NCBI RefSeq assembly: GCF_002025705.1
Contig: NZ_CP018846.1
Coordinates: 5,447,501-5,511,500, forward strand
DNA: 64,000 nucleotides
Direction of reading: 5' to 3'
Source of the DNA: Pseudomonas putida
GTDB taxonomy: Bacteria; Pseudomonadota; Gammaproteobacteria; Pseudomonadales; Pseudomonadaceae
Part shown: positions 51,328-60,919 of the stretch, one piece after another
Layout of the letters: the number at the start of each line of letters is the position of its first letter
Numbering within the stretch: the stretch's first letter is position 1
Notes under the pieces: generated by a model
Told to the model about the DNA's origin: nothing
Databases searched by the model: none
Seen by the model: the letters and a program-made list of their open reading frames with translations, nothing else
Made by a program: the position numbers and the translations under genes

Positions 51328-52383
51328 TTACTGAATCTGCTCCGGCGTCACGATCACCCAGTTCTTGTCTGCGGTCACCGGCAACCCTTCCTTGGCCTGC
51401 GCCGCCGCATGCTTCGCGATCATCCCGTTCAACTGGTCCATGTACTTGGCCTTGCGGTTTATCCACAGGTGGATGCCGCCCTTGCTCACATCCACCCCAT
51501 GAAACTGCATGTAGCCATCACTGGTCGGTGTATCACCGCCCACCAGCACCGGTTTCTTCCATTCATCGATGTAGGTGAGGATCGCCGCCTGCTTGCCGGC
51601 CATCCAAGTCGCCGGGGTCCACAGGTAAGGCGTCAGCTCCAGTCCGTCGTTGGCCTTGGCGTCATAGTGCCCGGCAGCGATCTGCTTGCGCGCCGTGGTC
51701 AGCTGGCCATTGGCGCGATCCTTGAGCAACAGGCTGACGCCAATCACGTTCTGAGGTTTGACGTTGTAGCCGTACTTGGGATCGGAAGCGACCATGCGCA
51801 CCAACTCTTCCGAGGCCGCCGAGATCACGTAGACCTCGATACCGTTTTCCATCAGCTTGTTGTACAGCTCGGCCTGGCCAGTGAAGACCTTCGGTGGCTG
51901 CACCTCGATGGACTTGAGCTGGTCACCTTCGAAATAGGTGCTGGGGATTGGCTTGGCGGAGGCCATCAGCTCATCGACCTGAGCCTTCAGCTCCTTGAGC
52001 GTAAAACCGGCAAACACCTGTGCCACCCACGGGTAGCAGACCATGTCGTCGATCTCGCACAGCCGGTAGTAGTAACTGAACAGGCTTTCCTTGTGCCCAG
52101 CAGTGTCCTTGAACGGGATCAGCTTGAGCGACGGGTCGAGCTTGTCGCGGGTCAGCAGGCCCTTGTTTTCCATGAACGGTAGCAGCGCTTCTTCAAGGTC
52201 ATAGCGATAGCTGGTGTTGTCCATGTCGAACACCGCGTAGTTACCTTTGTGGGCATTGGCGGCAATCATGGCGTCGAGCTGCCTGGCCGCATCGGCGGGC
52301 CAGTGCTTGAGCTCGACAGCGAAGCTTTCGACACTGAACAACAGCGACAAGCCAAGGGCGAGGGCTTTCGGAGTGAACTTCAT
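51328..52383 (-). CDS. pchP: Periplasmic HAD phosphatase, phosphorylcholine phosphatase-like
   Basis: 351 aa. Signal peptide MKFTPKALALGLSLLFS ending near FA. HAD motif I DMDNTSYR (Asp at 53 and 55), motif II VISAASEE, motif III Lys region, motif IV GGDTPTSDGYM. The DMDNT / SAA / GDTP(D/T)SD set is that described for P. aeruginosa PchP (PA5292), which releases phosphate from phosphorylcholine in choline catabolism. The identity is inferred from these motifs. Divergent from the symporter gene with a 242-base gap. Confidence 0.8.
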   Translation of the reverse strand: MKFTPKALALGLSLLFSVESFAVELKHWPADAARQLDAMIAANAHKGNYAVFDMDNTSYRYDLEEALLPFMENKGLLTRDKLDPSLKLIPFKDTAGHKESLFSYYYRLCEIDDMVCYPWVAQVFAGFTLKELKAQVDELMASAKPIPSTYFEGDQLKSIEVQPPKVFTGQAELYNKLMENGIEVYVISAASEELVRMVASDPKYGYNVKPQNVIGVSLLLKDRANGQLTTARKQIAAGHYDAKANDGLELTPYLWTPATWMAGKQAAILTYIDEWKKPVLVGGDTPTSDGYMQFHGVDVSKGGIHLWINRKAKYMDQLNGMIAKHAAAQAKEGLPVTADKNWVIVTPEQIQ

Positions 52384-52625
52384 GTGCGGATCTCCTGAAA
52401 TGACCTGGAAACGCTAGTGCAACATTCCCAGTTTGCAGGCCCTCACAGCGACCCGTATGCAACTCTAAACGCCTTGTTCATTGCTATCCGCGACAACTTC
52501 TTATTCCATTAACGACTAAGCAAATTACTTTTGGGTATAAATTCGTTTGTTTTCAGGCTGTTAGCATTTCCGTTCGCAATCGCTCAACAGAGGCGATGCC
52601 TCTTCTGCTTTTTCCTGGAGCTTCA

Positions 52626-54017
52626 ATGAACCTGCCGTTGTCTCTCAACCTGCTGGCGTTCCTGGCCTTGCTGCTGGGCCTGGCGCAAACCCGCCGCACC
52701 AACTGGAGCCTGGCCAAGAAAGTACTGCTGGGCCTGGCGCTCGGCGTGGCGTTCGGCCTGGTCCTGCATACCGTTTACGGTGCTGGCCACCCGGTACTCA
52801 AGGCCACCATCAGCTGGCTCGACCTGGTCGGCAACGGCTACGTCGGGCTGCTGCAGATGATCGTCATGCCGCTGATCTTCGCCTCGATCCTCAGCGCCGT
52901 GGCCCGCCTGCACAACGCCTCGTCACTGGGCCGCATCAGCGTGCTGAGCATTGGCACGCTGCTGCTGACCACCGCCATCGCCGCGCTGATCGGCATTGTC
53001 CTGACCAACCTCTTCGGCCTGAGCGCCGAAGGCCTGGTGGCCGGCGCCCAGGAAAGCGCGCGCATGCAGGTTATCCACAGTGACTACGCCGGCAAGGTCG
53101 CCGACCTGAATATTCCGCAGTTGCTGCTGTCGTTCATCCCGAGCAACCCGGTCGGTGACCTGGCCCGGGCCAAGCCGACCTCGATCATCAGCGTGGTGAT
53201 CTTCGCCGTGTTCGTTGGCCTGGCTGCGCTGCAACTGATCAAGGACGATGCGCAGAAGGGCGAGCGCGCCCTGTCGGCCATCGATACCCTGCAGGCCTGG
53301 GTGATGCGCCTGGTGCGCGTGGTCATGAAGCTCACCCCTTATGGCGTACTGGCGCTGATGACCAAAGTGGTGGCCAGCTCGAACATGGAAGACATCCTCA
53401 AGCTCGGCAGTTTCGTGGTGGTGTCTTACCTGGGCCTGGCGCTGATGTTCGTGGTCCACGGCATCATCCTCGCCGCTACCGGCGTGAGCCCGCTGCGCTT
53501 CTTCCGCAAGGTCTGGCCGGTGCTGACCTTTGCCTTCACCAGCCGCTCGAGCGCCGCCAGCATCCCGCTGAACATCGAAGCGCAAACCCGCCGCCTGGGC
53601 GTGCCGCAGTCGATTGCCAGCTTCAGTGCATCGTTCGGCACCACGATTGGCCAGAACGGCTGCGCCGGGCTCTATCCCGCCATGCTGGCCGTGATGGTGG
53701 CGCCTGCGGTGGGCATCGATACCTTCGACCCGCTGTGGATAGCGACCCTGGTGGCGATCGTGACGCTGAGTTCGGCGGGGGTTGCCGGCGTGGGTGGCGG
53801 TGCGACCTTTGCCGCGCTGATCGTGCTGCCAGCCATGGGCCTGCCGGTCGAGCTGGTGGCGCTGCTGATTTCGGTTGAGCCGCTGATCGACATGGGCCGC
53901 ACGGCGTTGAACGTGAATGGCTCGATGACTGCTGGCGTTGTGACCAGCCAGTTGCTGAAAGAGACCGACAAGGAAGTGCTGGGCGGCGATGAGCATGCCG
54001 AGCTGAGCCATAGCTGA
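52626..54017 (+). CDS. tcyP: L-cystine-type symporter (TcyP/YdjN, DAACS family)
   Basis: 463 aa sodium:dicarboxylate-type symporter with about eight helices and two re-entrant loops. Marks: GYVGLLQMIVMPLIFASIL, the hairpin-1 serine-rich SRSSAASIPLN, and the GVAGVGGGATFAALIVLPAMG region of hairpin 2, RTALNVNGSM near the end. The match to cystine transporters is by general sequence feel; other DAACS substrates are possible. The AT-rich leader (52490-52570) is unusual for this genome and could be a regulator site, perhaps CysB. ATG 52626 with GGAG. Confidence 0.78.
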   Translation: MNLPLSLNLLAFLALLLGLAQTRRTNWSLAKKVLLGLALGVAFGLVLHTVYGAGHPVLKATISWLDLVGNGYVGLLQMIVMPLIFASILSAVARLHNASSLGRISVLSIGTLLLTTAIAALIGIVLTNLFGLSAEGLVAGAQESARMQVIHSDYAGKVADLNIPQLLLSFIPSNPVGDLARAKPTSIISVVIFAVFVGLAALQLIKDDAQKGERALSAIDTLQAWVMRLVRVVMKLTPYGVLALMTKVVASSNMEDILKLGSFVVVSYLGLALMFVVHGIILAATGVSPLRFFRKVWPVLTFAFTSRSSAASIPLNIEAQTRRLGVPQSIASFSASFGTTIGQNGCAGLYPAMLAVMVAPAVGIDTFDPLWIATLVAIVTLSSAGVAGVGGGATFAALIVLPAMGLPVELVALLISVEPLIDMGRTALNVNGSMTAGVVTSQLLKETDKEVLGGDEHAELSHS

Positions 54018-54030
54018 CAAATCGCCGGGG

Positions 54031-54110
54031 GCGCCTTTCGCGACACAAGGCCGCTCCTACAAGGAAAACGCGTATCCCTGTAGGAGCGGCCTTGCGTCGC
54101 GAAAGGGCTG
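54031..54110. repeat. Inverted REP pair, second variant
   Basis: TTTCGCGACACAAGGCCGCTCC ... GGAGCGGCCTTGCGTCGCGAAA between the convergent symporter and folA. Confidence 0.85.
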
Positions 54111-54129
54111 CAAAGCAGCCCCAGCATTC

Positions 54130-54645
54130 TCAAACTTTGTCCCAAACCTCGAAGTAGTAAGCCGGCTTGCCTTCTTCAGCCCGCGCCTCGCTCGACACCA
54201 ACTTCCACTGGCCCTCATCGAACTCCGGGAACCAGGCATCACCCTCCGGCGACAGCTCGACCCGCGTCAGGTACATCCGGCTCACCAGCCCCTTCTCCAG
54301 CGCCTGCCCATACAGCTGCGCCCCGCCAATCAGCATCAACTCATCCACACCCTGCTCCCGCGCCCATTGCTCGGCCCGCGTCACCGCTGCTTCAAGCGAG
54401 CTGAACACTTCAGCGCCAACCAGTTGCAACCCCGGCTGCCGGCTGACCACGATGTTCAACCGCCCCGGCAACGGCCGGCCCAGTGAGTCCCAGGTCTTGC
54501 GCCCCATGATGATCGGCTTGCCAAGGGTGGTGGCCTTGAAGTACTTGAAGTCCCCTGGCAGGTGCCAGGGCATGGAGTTGTCGATGCCGATCACGCGGTT
54601 CTCGGCGTGAGCCGCGATCAGGCTGAGGGGGAGTGATGTATTCAT
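54130..54645 (-). CDS. folA: Dihydrofolate reductase
   Basis: 171 aa. Reduces dihydrofolate with NADPH. Contains the substrate block SLIAAHAENRVIGIDNSMPW, Trp-His-Leu-Pro (WHLPGDFKYFK), the NADPH site IMGRKTWDSLGRPLPGR, and IGGAQLYGQAL. Start MNTSLPLSL at 54645. The frame upstream to 55200 is not DHFR. Confidence 0.96.
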   Translation of the reverse strand: MNTSLPLSLIAAHAENRVIGIDNSMPWHLPGDFKYFKATTLGKPIIMGRKTWDSLGRPLPGRLNIVVSRQPGLQLVGAEVFSSLEAAVTRAEQWAREQGVDELMLIGGAQLYGQALEKGLVSRMYLTRVELSPEGDAWFPEFDEGQWKLVSSEARAEEGKPAYYFEVWDKV

Positions 54646-54711
54646 GCCAGCGAGGATAGCACCGGGCGTGTGGGTTATGCTTCTGCCCTGAACCACGCAA
54701 TGGAAGACCCT

Positions 54712-56091
54712 GTGACTGCACCGACTCCACTGGACAAGCGCTGGCTCACCGAAGCGGTACGCCTGCGCGAAGAACATGCCGGCCTGCTGGACGACCAGGA
54801 GGCCAACCGCCACGCCCGCCAGCAGGCCGGCGACCTGGCGGCGCGCATCGAAACCCGTGCGCTGTGGCTGGCCGAACGCGATGGCATGACCACGGCCTTG
54901 CGCCACTGGAAGCAGGGCGCACGCCTGGCGCTGCTGGCCTTGATGCTGCTGGCCATTTTCAGCGGCGCAGGCCTGGCCTTCGCCGCGCTGGGCGACGGGC
55001 AACGCCCGGTCAACGTGTTCTGGGCCCTGGGCAGCCTGCTCGGGCTGAACTTGCTGATGCTGCTGGGCTGGGCCGTGGGTTTTGCCTTGAGCGGCGAGCA
55101 CGGCGCCAGCCTCGGTCGCCTGTGGTTGTGGTTGAGTGAACGCTTCGCCCGCGATGCCAAGGCCGCGCACCTGGCGCCGGCGCTGCTGGTACTGCTGCAA
55201 CGCCAGCGCCTGAACCGCTGGCTGCTGGGCGCCCTAGTACACGGTCTGTGGCTACTGGCGATGCTCGCCGCCCTGGTCATGCTCCTGACCTTGCTGGCTA
55301 CCCGCCGGTACGGCTTCGTCTGGGAAACCACGCTGCTTGCCGCCGACCCGTTCATTCACCTGACCCAAGCCCTCGGCGCACTGCCCTCACTGCTTGGTTT
55401 CGCCGTACCGGACGAGGCCATGATCCGCGCCAGCGGCGACACCCTCCCCGCCCTGGATATCGCCCGCCAGGCTTGGGCCAGCTGGCTGCTCGGCGTGGTG
55501 TTGGTGTACGGCCTGCTGCCGCGCCTGCTGCTGGCCGGGCTGTGCCTGTGGCGCTGGCGCCAGGGCCGTGAGCGGCTGACGCTTGACCTCAGCCTGCCCG
55601 GCTACGCGCAGCTGCGCGACGCCCTGATGCCCCGCAGCGAGCGCATCGGCGTGCAGGATGCTGCCCCCGATGCGCTGCCACAGTTTCAGGCCGGCCAGCT
55701 GGAAAGCGGCAGCAGCGGCGCCCTGCTGGTGGGGCTGGAACTGGACGACCAGCACCCCTGGCCGCCCGCCCTGCCCAAGGCAGTGACCGACGCTGGCGTG
55801 CTCGACAACCGCGAATCACGCAACAAGCTGCTCGAACAGCTCAGCCGTTTCCCGCCAGCGCGCCTGGCCATCGCCTGCGACCCACGCCGCTCGCCCGACC
55901 GCGGCAGCCTGGCGCTGCTCGCAGAGCTGGCACGCCATGCTGGCGCCACACGCGTCTGGCTGCTTCAGTCAGCTCCCGGCCAAGCCCTGGACGCCCAGCG
56001 CCTGGGTGACTGGCACGACGCCCTTGATCGCCTCGGCCTGCCCCATGCCGACACCTCGCCCCTGACCTGGCTGGAGCATGGCCATGACTGA
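54712..56091 (+). CDS. DUF2868 multi-helix membrane protein
   Basis: 459 aa from GTG 54712 with GGAAG five bases upstream (ATG at 54700 is possible). Helices near residues 85-110, 125-150, 180-220 and 285-300, then a soluble C-terminal part. DUF2868 is almost always paired with the GTPase gene that follows, and the two frames overlap by 8 bases, so they probably act together at the membrane. Function unknown. Confidence 0.8.
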   Translation: MTAPTPLDKRWLTEAVRLREEHAGLLDDQEANRHARQQAGDLAARIETRALWLAERDGMTTALRHWKQGARLALLALMLLAIFSGAGLAFAALGDGQRPVNVFWALGSLLGLNLLMLLGWAVGFALSGEHGASLGRLWLWLSERFARDAKAAHLAPALLVLLQRQRLNRWLLGALVHGLWLLAMLAALVMLLTLLATRRYGFVWETTLLAADPFIHLTQALGALPSLLGFAVPDEAMIRASGDTLPALDIARQAWASWLLGVVLVYGLLPRLLLAGLCLWRWRQGRERLTLDLSLPGYAQLRDALMPRSERIGVQDAAPDALPQFQAGQLESGSSGALLVGLELDDQHPWPPALPKAVTDAGVLDNRESRNKLLEQLSRFPPARLAIACDPRRSPDRGSLALLAELARHAGATRVWLLQSAPGQALDAQRLGDWHDALDRLGLPHADTSPLTWLEHGHD

Positions 56092-57448
56092 GCCGCTGAA
56101 ACTGGCCGTGGTTGGCCACACCAACGTCGGCAAGACTTCGCTGCTGCGCACGCTCACCCGTGACGTCAGCTTCGGCGAGGTCTCACACCGCCCCAGCACC
56201 ACCCGCCACGTCGAAGGCGCACGGCTGTCGGTGGATGGCGAACCTCTGCTCGAGCTCTACGACACGCCCGGCCTGGAAGATGCCATCGCCTTGCTCGACT
56301 ACCTCGAGCGCCTGGAACGCCCCGGTGAACGCCTGGACGGCCCTGCCCGCCTTGAGCGCTTCTTGCAGGGCAGCGAGGCGCGCCAGCGCTACGAGCAGGA
56401 AGCCAAGGTGCTGCGCCAGTTGCTAGCGAGCAATGCTGGCCTGTATGTGATTGACGCCCGCGAGCCGGTGCTGGCCAAGTACCGCGACGAACTGGAAGTG
56501 CTGGCCAGCTGCGGCAAGCCGCTGTTGCCGGTGCTCAACTTCGTCGCCAGCAGCCAGCACCGTGAGCCGCAATGGCGTGAAGCCCTTGCCCGGCTTGGGC
56601 TTCACGCATTGGTGCGGTTCGATAGCGTCGCCCCGCCAGAAGATGGCGAACGCCGGCTGTACGAGAGCCTGGCACTGCTGCTGGAAGACGCCCGGCCAGC
56701 CCTGCAGCGGCTGATCGACGACCAGCAGGCCCAGCGCCTGGCGCGCCAGCAAAGCGGCAAGCGGCTGATCGCCGAACTGCTGCTCGACTGCGCGGCCTGC
56801 CGGCGCAGTGTCGAGGCTGAGCCGGCAGCCGAGGCGCGCGCCATCGAGGCACTGCGCCAGGATGTGCGCCAGCGTGAACAGCGTTGCGTGGAAGCGTTGC
56901 TCAAGCTGTATGCCTTCCGCCGGGAGGATGCCAATGCCGGTGATCTGCCGTTGCTGGATGGCCGTTGGGGGGATGATCTTTTCAACCCCGAGACTCTGAA
57001 ACTGCTGGGTGTGCGCCTGGGCAGCGGCGTGGCGGCCGGGGCTGCTGCCGGTGCAGGGGTTGATCTGCTGGTTGGCGGCCTGACCCTCGGCGCGGCAGCG
57101 CTGGCAGGTGCAATTGCCGGTGGTGCACTGCAGACGGCGCGCAACTATGGGTCAAGGCTGATGGGCAAGCTGAAGGGGCAGCGTGAACTGACGGTGGATG
57201 ACACGGTGCTGCGGCTGCTGGCGTTGCGTCAGCAGCAATTGATGGTAGCGCTGGATAGCCGTGGGCATGCGGCGCAAGACCGCATTCGGCTGGGTGAACT
57301 GGATGAAAAGGCCTGGCGTGAGGGCAAGCTGCCAGAGGCGTTGATCAAGGCGCGGGCGCATCCGCAGTGGTCGACCCTCAACCCTGGGGCGAAGCTCAAT
57401 CAGGCTGAGCGGCAGGAACAGCTGGAGGCGCTCGTTTCACAGATCTGA
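56084..57448 (+). CDS. DUF3482 GTPase-domain protein
   Basis: 454 aa. Walker/G1 GHTNVGKTSLLRTL, G3 DTPGLED, G4-like NFVASS region; then a long helical part and a glycine-rich hydrophobic stretch (GVAAGAAAGAGVDLLVGGLTLG) that resembles a membrane-inserting hairpin. Era/TrmE-type GTPase fold. ATG at 56084 is 7 bases after GGAG; the first Met at 56078 is less likely. Partner of the DUF2868 gene; folA-adjacent position common in Pseudomonas. Confidence 0.82.
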   Translation: MTEPLKLAVVGHTNVGKTSLLRTLTRDVSFGEVSHRPSTTRHVEGARLSVDGEPLLELYDTPGLEDAIALLDYLERLERPGERLDGPARLERFLQGSEARQRYEQEAKVLRQLLASNAGLYVIDAREPVLAKYRDELEVLASCGKPLLPVLNFVASSQHREPQWREALARLGLHALVRFDSVAPPEDGERRLYESLALLLEDARPALQRLIDDQQAQRLARQQSGKRLIAELLLDCAACRRSVEAEPAAEARAIEALRQDVRQREQRCVEALLKLYAFRREDANAGDLPLLDGRWGDDLFNPETLKLLGVRLGSGVAAGAAAGAGVDLLVGGLTLGAAALAGAIAGGALQTARNYGSRLMGKLKGQRELTVDDTVLRLLALRQQQLMVALDSRGHAAQDRIRLGELDEKAWREGKLPEALIKARAHPQWSTLNPGAKLNQAERQEQLEALVSQI

Positions 57449-57458
57449 TTCAGCAGGT

Positions 57459-57561
57459 CTGGCCCTTTCGCGGGCAAGCCCGCTCCCACAAAGGGACTGC
57501 ACAACTTTCGAAAAGTGTGCGGTACCTTTGTGGGAGCGGGTTTACCCGCGAAGAGGCCGGA
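57459..57561. repeat. Inverted REP pair
   Basis: TTCGCGGGCAAGCCCGCTCC ... GGAGCGGGTTTACCCGCGAA, with a TTTCGAAA hairpin between, in a convergent gap. Confidence 0.9.
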
Positions 57562-57571
57562 GCAGGCAACT

Positions 57572-58129
57572 TCAAAGCAAAGCCAGAGCCTTCTGCTTGA
57601 GCAGCGCCAGATCCATCACCGGCACCCCGACCTCCTTGGCCATCTCGTCCCACTCCCGCATCCGCAAGCTCACCTCGAACAGCGGATCCTGCTCGAATGT
57701 ATCCGCCTCGGCTGCGCTCATCACGCCCCCCTGATACTCCAGAGTCCGCCGGCTCGCCTCGCTCAGCCGCTGGTAATACCCAGGCTCACGCAAGGTCAGG
57801 TAACGCTTGGCCTCCACGTGGTATTGCACCAGCCGCGCCATGCGCTCGCCAAAACCACAACGGCGAAGAAATTGCGCACCGATGCGCTCATGGCTGACCA
57901 CGCCATAGCCGCCCATGCTGGCGTCACCGCCGCACAGGTGGCCGATATCATGGAAGAACGCCGCCAGCACCACCTCATCGTCGAAGCCTTCAGCCATGGC
58001 CAGCTGCGCAGCCTGGGACATATGTTCGAGCTGGTTGATGGCTTCGCCGATGTAGTCGTCGCTGCCATGCTGCTCATACAGATTGAACAGCTTGTCGATG
58101 ATCTGGGTTGGCGTGGGCATGGGCTTCAC
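57572..58129 (-). CDS. PhnZ-like HD-domain oxygenase (phosphonate catabolism)
   Basis: 185 aa. An HD-domain with the PhnZ set of residues: Y26 and E29 in YIGEAINQLEH, H36, H60-D61 in FFHDIGHLC, H80, H104 and D161. PhnZ and TmpB use a mixed-valence di-iron centre to cleave the C-P bond of 2-amino-1-hydroxyethylphosphonate-type substrates after hydroxylation by PhnY/TmpA. No such hydroxylase is visible in this window. It is the last gene of the transporter operon, with 8 bases between it and the binding-protein gene. Substrate is inferred. Confidence 0.85.
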   Translation of the reverse strand: MKPMPTPTQIIDKLFNLYEQHGSDDYIGEAINQLEHMSQAAQLAMAEGFDDEVVLAAFFHDIGHLCGGDASMGGYGVVSHERIGAQFLRRCGFGERMARLVQYHVEAKRYLTLREPGYYQRLSEASRRTLEYQGGVMSAAEADTFEQDPLFEVSLRMREWDEMAKEVGVPVMDLALLKQKALALL

Positions 58130-58137
58130 TCCTGGGC

Positions 58138-59163
58138 TTATTGTTGCGCCACTTTCTCCGACTTGCCGTCATAGCGCTTGCGCCATTCGCTGAGGATCTC
58201 GTCGCGGTTCTTCGAGGCCCAGGCAAAGTCGTTCTTGATCAGGCGCTGTTCATAGTCGGCCGGCAGCTCGGTCTGCGGCTTGGCGATACCTGGCGCGGCC
58301 AGTACGGCAAAGTTGTCCTTGTACAGCTCCATGGCCGCCGGGCTTGCCGAGAAATCAGCCAGGCGTTTGGCCGCGTCAGCCTTGGGCGAGCCTTTGATCA
58401 CGGCAGTTGCTTCGATCTCCCAGCCCAGACCTTCCTTCGGCAGCACGATATCCAGCGGCGCGCCTTGGCGCTTGAGCTGCACGGCCGGGTACTCGAACGA
58501 AATACCGATCGGGAACTCGCCCGCCGCAGCCAGCTTGCACGGCTTGGAGCCGGAGTGAACATATTGGCCGATGTTCTGGTGCAAAGCATCCATGTAGGCC
58601 CAGCCCTGAGGCTCGCCGAAAGTCTGCAGCCAGGCGCTGACGTCAAGGAAGCCGGTGCCGGACGAGGCCGGGTTGGGCATGACGATCTTGCCTTTGTACT
58701 CAGGCTTGGTCAGGTCCTGCCAGCTCACTGGCTTGGTCAGGCCCTGCTTCTCGGCTTCGACAGTGTTGAAGCAGATGGTCGCGGCCCACACGTCCATGCC
58801 GACCCAGGCTGGCGGGTTGGCCGCATCGCGGTAGTTCGCCGAAATCTTGCCCAGGTCTTTCGGCGCGTAAGCTTCGAGCATGCCGTTCTGGTCGAGAATG
58901 GCCAGGCTGGAAGCAGCCAGGCCCCAGACCGCGTCGGCCTGTGGGCGGTCCTTCTCGGCCAGCAGCTTGGCGGTGATGATGCCAGTGGAATCACGCACCC
59001 ACTTGATCTCGATATCCGGGTTGGCCTTTTCGAAGGCCTGCTTGTAACTCTTGAGCTGCTCGGCTTCCAGGGCGGTGTACACAGTCAGCTGGGTGGCCGC
59101 GGCCGAAGCCTGCAGGCTGAAGACGGCGGATACGGCAGCGGCAAGTGCAAAGGGCTTGAACAT
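58138..59163 (-). CDS. Periplasmic phosphonate (2-AEP type) binding protein
   Basis: 341 aa. Signal peptide (FALAAAVSAVFSLQASAAATQ), then a type 2 periplasmic binding protein (TVYTALEAEQLKSYKQAFEK at the start, similar to Fe3+/2-AEP binding proteins). The pattern (binding protein, fused permease, ATPase, HD enzyme, LysR) points to 2-aminoethylphosphonate; the published AepX of P. putida is one candidate identity. Iron is the main alternative ligand because the family is shared with FbpA. Confidence 0.75.
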   Translation of the reverse strand: MFKPFALAAAVSAVFSLQASAAATQLTVYTALEAEQLKSYKQAFEKANPDIEIKWVRDSTGIITAKLLAEKDRPQADAVWGLAASSLAILDQNGMLEAYAPKDLGKISANYRDAANPPAWVGMDVWAATICFNTVEAEKQGLTKPVSWQDLTKPEYKGKIVMPNPASSGTGFLDVSAWLQTFGEPQGWAYMDALHQNIGQYVHSGSKPCKLAAAGEFPIGISFEYPAVQLKRQGAPLDIVLPKEGLGWEIEATAVIKGSPKADAAKRLADFSASPAAMELYKDNFAVLAAPGIAKPQTELPADYEQRLIKNDFAWASKNRDEILSEWRKRYDGKSEKVAQQ

Positions 59164-59193
59164 GATGCGTTTCCTATCAGTGTGGGCAGGCGG

Positions 59194-60918
59194 TCAATGG
59201 CCAGGCGCGCGCTGGCGCCAGGCCTGGGAGCGGCGCAGCAGGCCGCGCGAAGCAGTGGCCAGCAGCAGCGATGCAGCGGCGCTGGTCAGCAGGATCAGGG
59301 TCGACATGGCGGCAGCACCGCCGACGTTGCCAGCATCGTCCATGTTCAGAACGGCGACGGCGGCGAGGATGGTGTCGGGGCTGTAGAGGAAGATCGCCGC
59401 CGACACGGTGGTCATCGCCGAGACGAACAGGTAGCGGATGATGTCGAGCAGCGCCGGCAGGCAGATCGGCACGGTGACCCGCACGAAGTGCTTGTACAGC
59501 GGCGCCTTGAGCGACAACGCGGCGGCCTCGAACTCGCCGTCGAGCTGGCGCAGCGCGGTGGCGGCGGTCATCTGCGCGGTGGTCAGGTAGTGGGCAATGG
59601 TGCACAGCACCAGCAGCGCCATGCCGCCATAGAACACGTGCAGCGGGTTGCCGCTGAGGTTGAAGAAGAACACGTAGCCCAGGCCCAGCACCAAACCCGG
59701 TACCGCCATGGGGATGAAGCTGAGCAGACGCAAGGCCTGGTTGAGCAGGCGCTGCCCCTGGGTTTTCTCCATCAGGTAGGCGCCGGTGAAGATCACGATG
59801 CTGCCGATCAGTGCGGTGCACAGGGCCATGGTCACACTGTTGCGGTAGGCCAGCCAGCCGCCACCGGCGGTGTCCTCGAACTGGTAATGCTTGAACGACA
59901 GGGTCAGGTTGTACGGCCAGAACGTGACCAGCGATGAGTACACCGCCATGCCGATCACCACCAGCAAGGCTGCGCAGACCATCAGCACGATGGCCAGGAA
60001 GCAGGCATCACGGCAGCGCGACGGCTTGGGTTCGAACACCTGGGCTCGGCCACTCATCGCCTCGCCCTGGCGCCGACGCAGCCAGGCATCGACGCCAAAG
60101 CTGAACAGCGCCGGCAGCAGCAGTACCATGCCGATCAACGCGCCACGGCCGAATTGCTGCTGGCCGACCACCGCCTTGTAGGCCTCCAGCGCCAGCACCT
60201 GATAATCGCCGCCCACCACGACCGGCACACCGAAGTCGGTGATGGTCAAGGTGAATACCAGGCAGAACGCCGCGAACACCGCCTGACGCGTGGCTGGCCA
60301 AGTGATGCTGCGAAATGCACGCCACGGCCCGGCGCCCATGCTCGACGCCGCGTCGAACAGCCGCGCGTCGGCCAGCGACAAGGCCGAGAGCAGGATCATC
60401 AGCGCATGGGGGAAGGTGTAGATGGCCTCGCCCAGGACAATGCCCCAGAAGCCATAGATGTTGTCGCTGAGCAGGCTGCGCAGCAGGCCTTGGTTGCCGA
60501 ACAGATAGACCAGGGCAATCGCTGGCAGCATCGACGGCGCCAGCAACGGCAGCAGCGAGATGCCGCGCCACAGGCCCTTGGCCGGGATCAGCGTGCGCTG
60601 CAGGGCGTAGGCGAACAGGTAGGCCAACGGCACCACGATCGCCGCCACGGTGAACGCCACCGACAGGCTGTTGCTGAGCAGCCAGTGAAAGTTCTCGCTG
60701 GCGAACAGTTCGCGGGCGGCCAGCAAGCCACCGCCCTGGCCGGCTTCACCGCTGAAGCCTTTCCAGAAAATGGCCAGCAGCGGCATCACCACGGCCAGTA
60801 GCAGAAGAATCAGCAGCAGGCTCTTGCCACCAACGACGAACAGGCGGTCTCCCAGGGCGACGTCGCTGCGTCGCGCATCCTTGGTCGGGGTCAGCGGTAA
60901 AGACATTGGCGCGGCCAT
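59194..60918 (-). CDS. Fused two-domain ABC permease (2-AEP type)
   Basis: 574 aa (MAAPMSLPL at 60918; M at 60906 also possible). Two BPD-permease domains in one chain, each with an EAA-type loop (FDAASSMGAGPWRAFRSITWP in the first half; EAAALSLKAPLYKHFVRVTVP in the second) and about 12 helices total. A single fused permease is common for Fbp/phosphonate-type importers. It is one base from the ATPase stop. Confidence 0.85.
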   Translation of the reverse strand: MAAPMSLPLTPTKDARRSDVALGDRLFVVGGKSLLLILLLLAVVMPLLAIFWKGFSGEAGQGGGLLAARELFASENFHWLLSNSLSVAFTVAAIVVPLAYLFAYALQRTLIPAKGLWRGISLLPLLAPSMLPAIALVYLFGNQGLLRSLLSDNIYGFWGIVLGEAIYTFPHALMILLSALSLADARLFDAASSMGAGPWRAFRSITWPATRQAVFAAFCLVFTLTITDFGVPVVVGGDYQVLALEAYKAVVGQQQFGRGALIGMVLLLPALFSFGVDAWLRRRQGEAMSGRAQVFEPKPSRCRDACFLAIVLMVCAALLVVIGMAVYSSLVTFWPYNLTLSFKHYQFEDTAGGGWLAYRNSVTMALCTALIGSIVIFTGAYLMEKTQGQRLLNQALRLLSFIPMAVPGLVLGLGYVFFFNLSGNPLHVFYGGMALLVLCTIAHYLTTAQMTAATALRQLDGEFEAAALSLKAPLYKHFVRVTVPICLPALLDIIRYLFVSAMTTVSAAIFLYSPDTILAAVAVLNMDDAGNVGGAAAMSTLILLTSAAASLLLATASRGLLRRSQAWRQRAPGH

Positions 60919-60919
60919 C

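Noticed and set aside
58108..59937. Long plus-strand frame over the binding protein and permease genes
   Set aside because: His/Gln/Gly-rich artefact antisense to real genes; no start signal.
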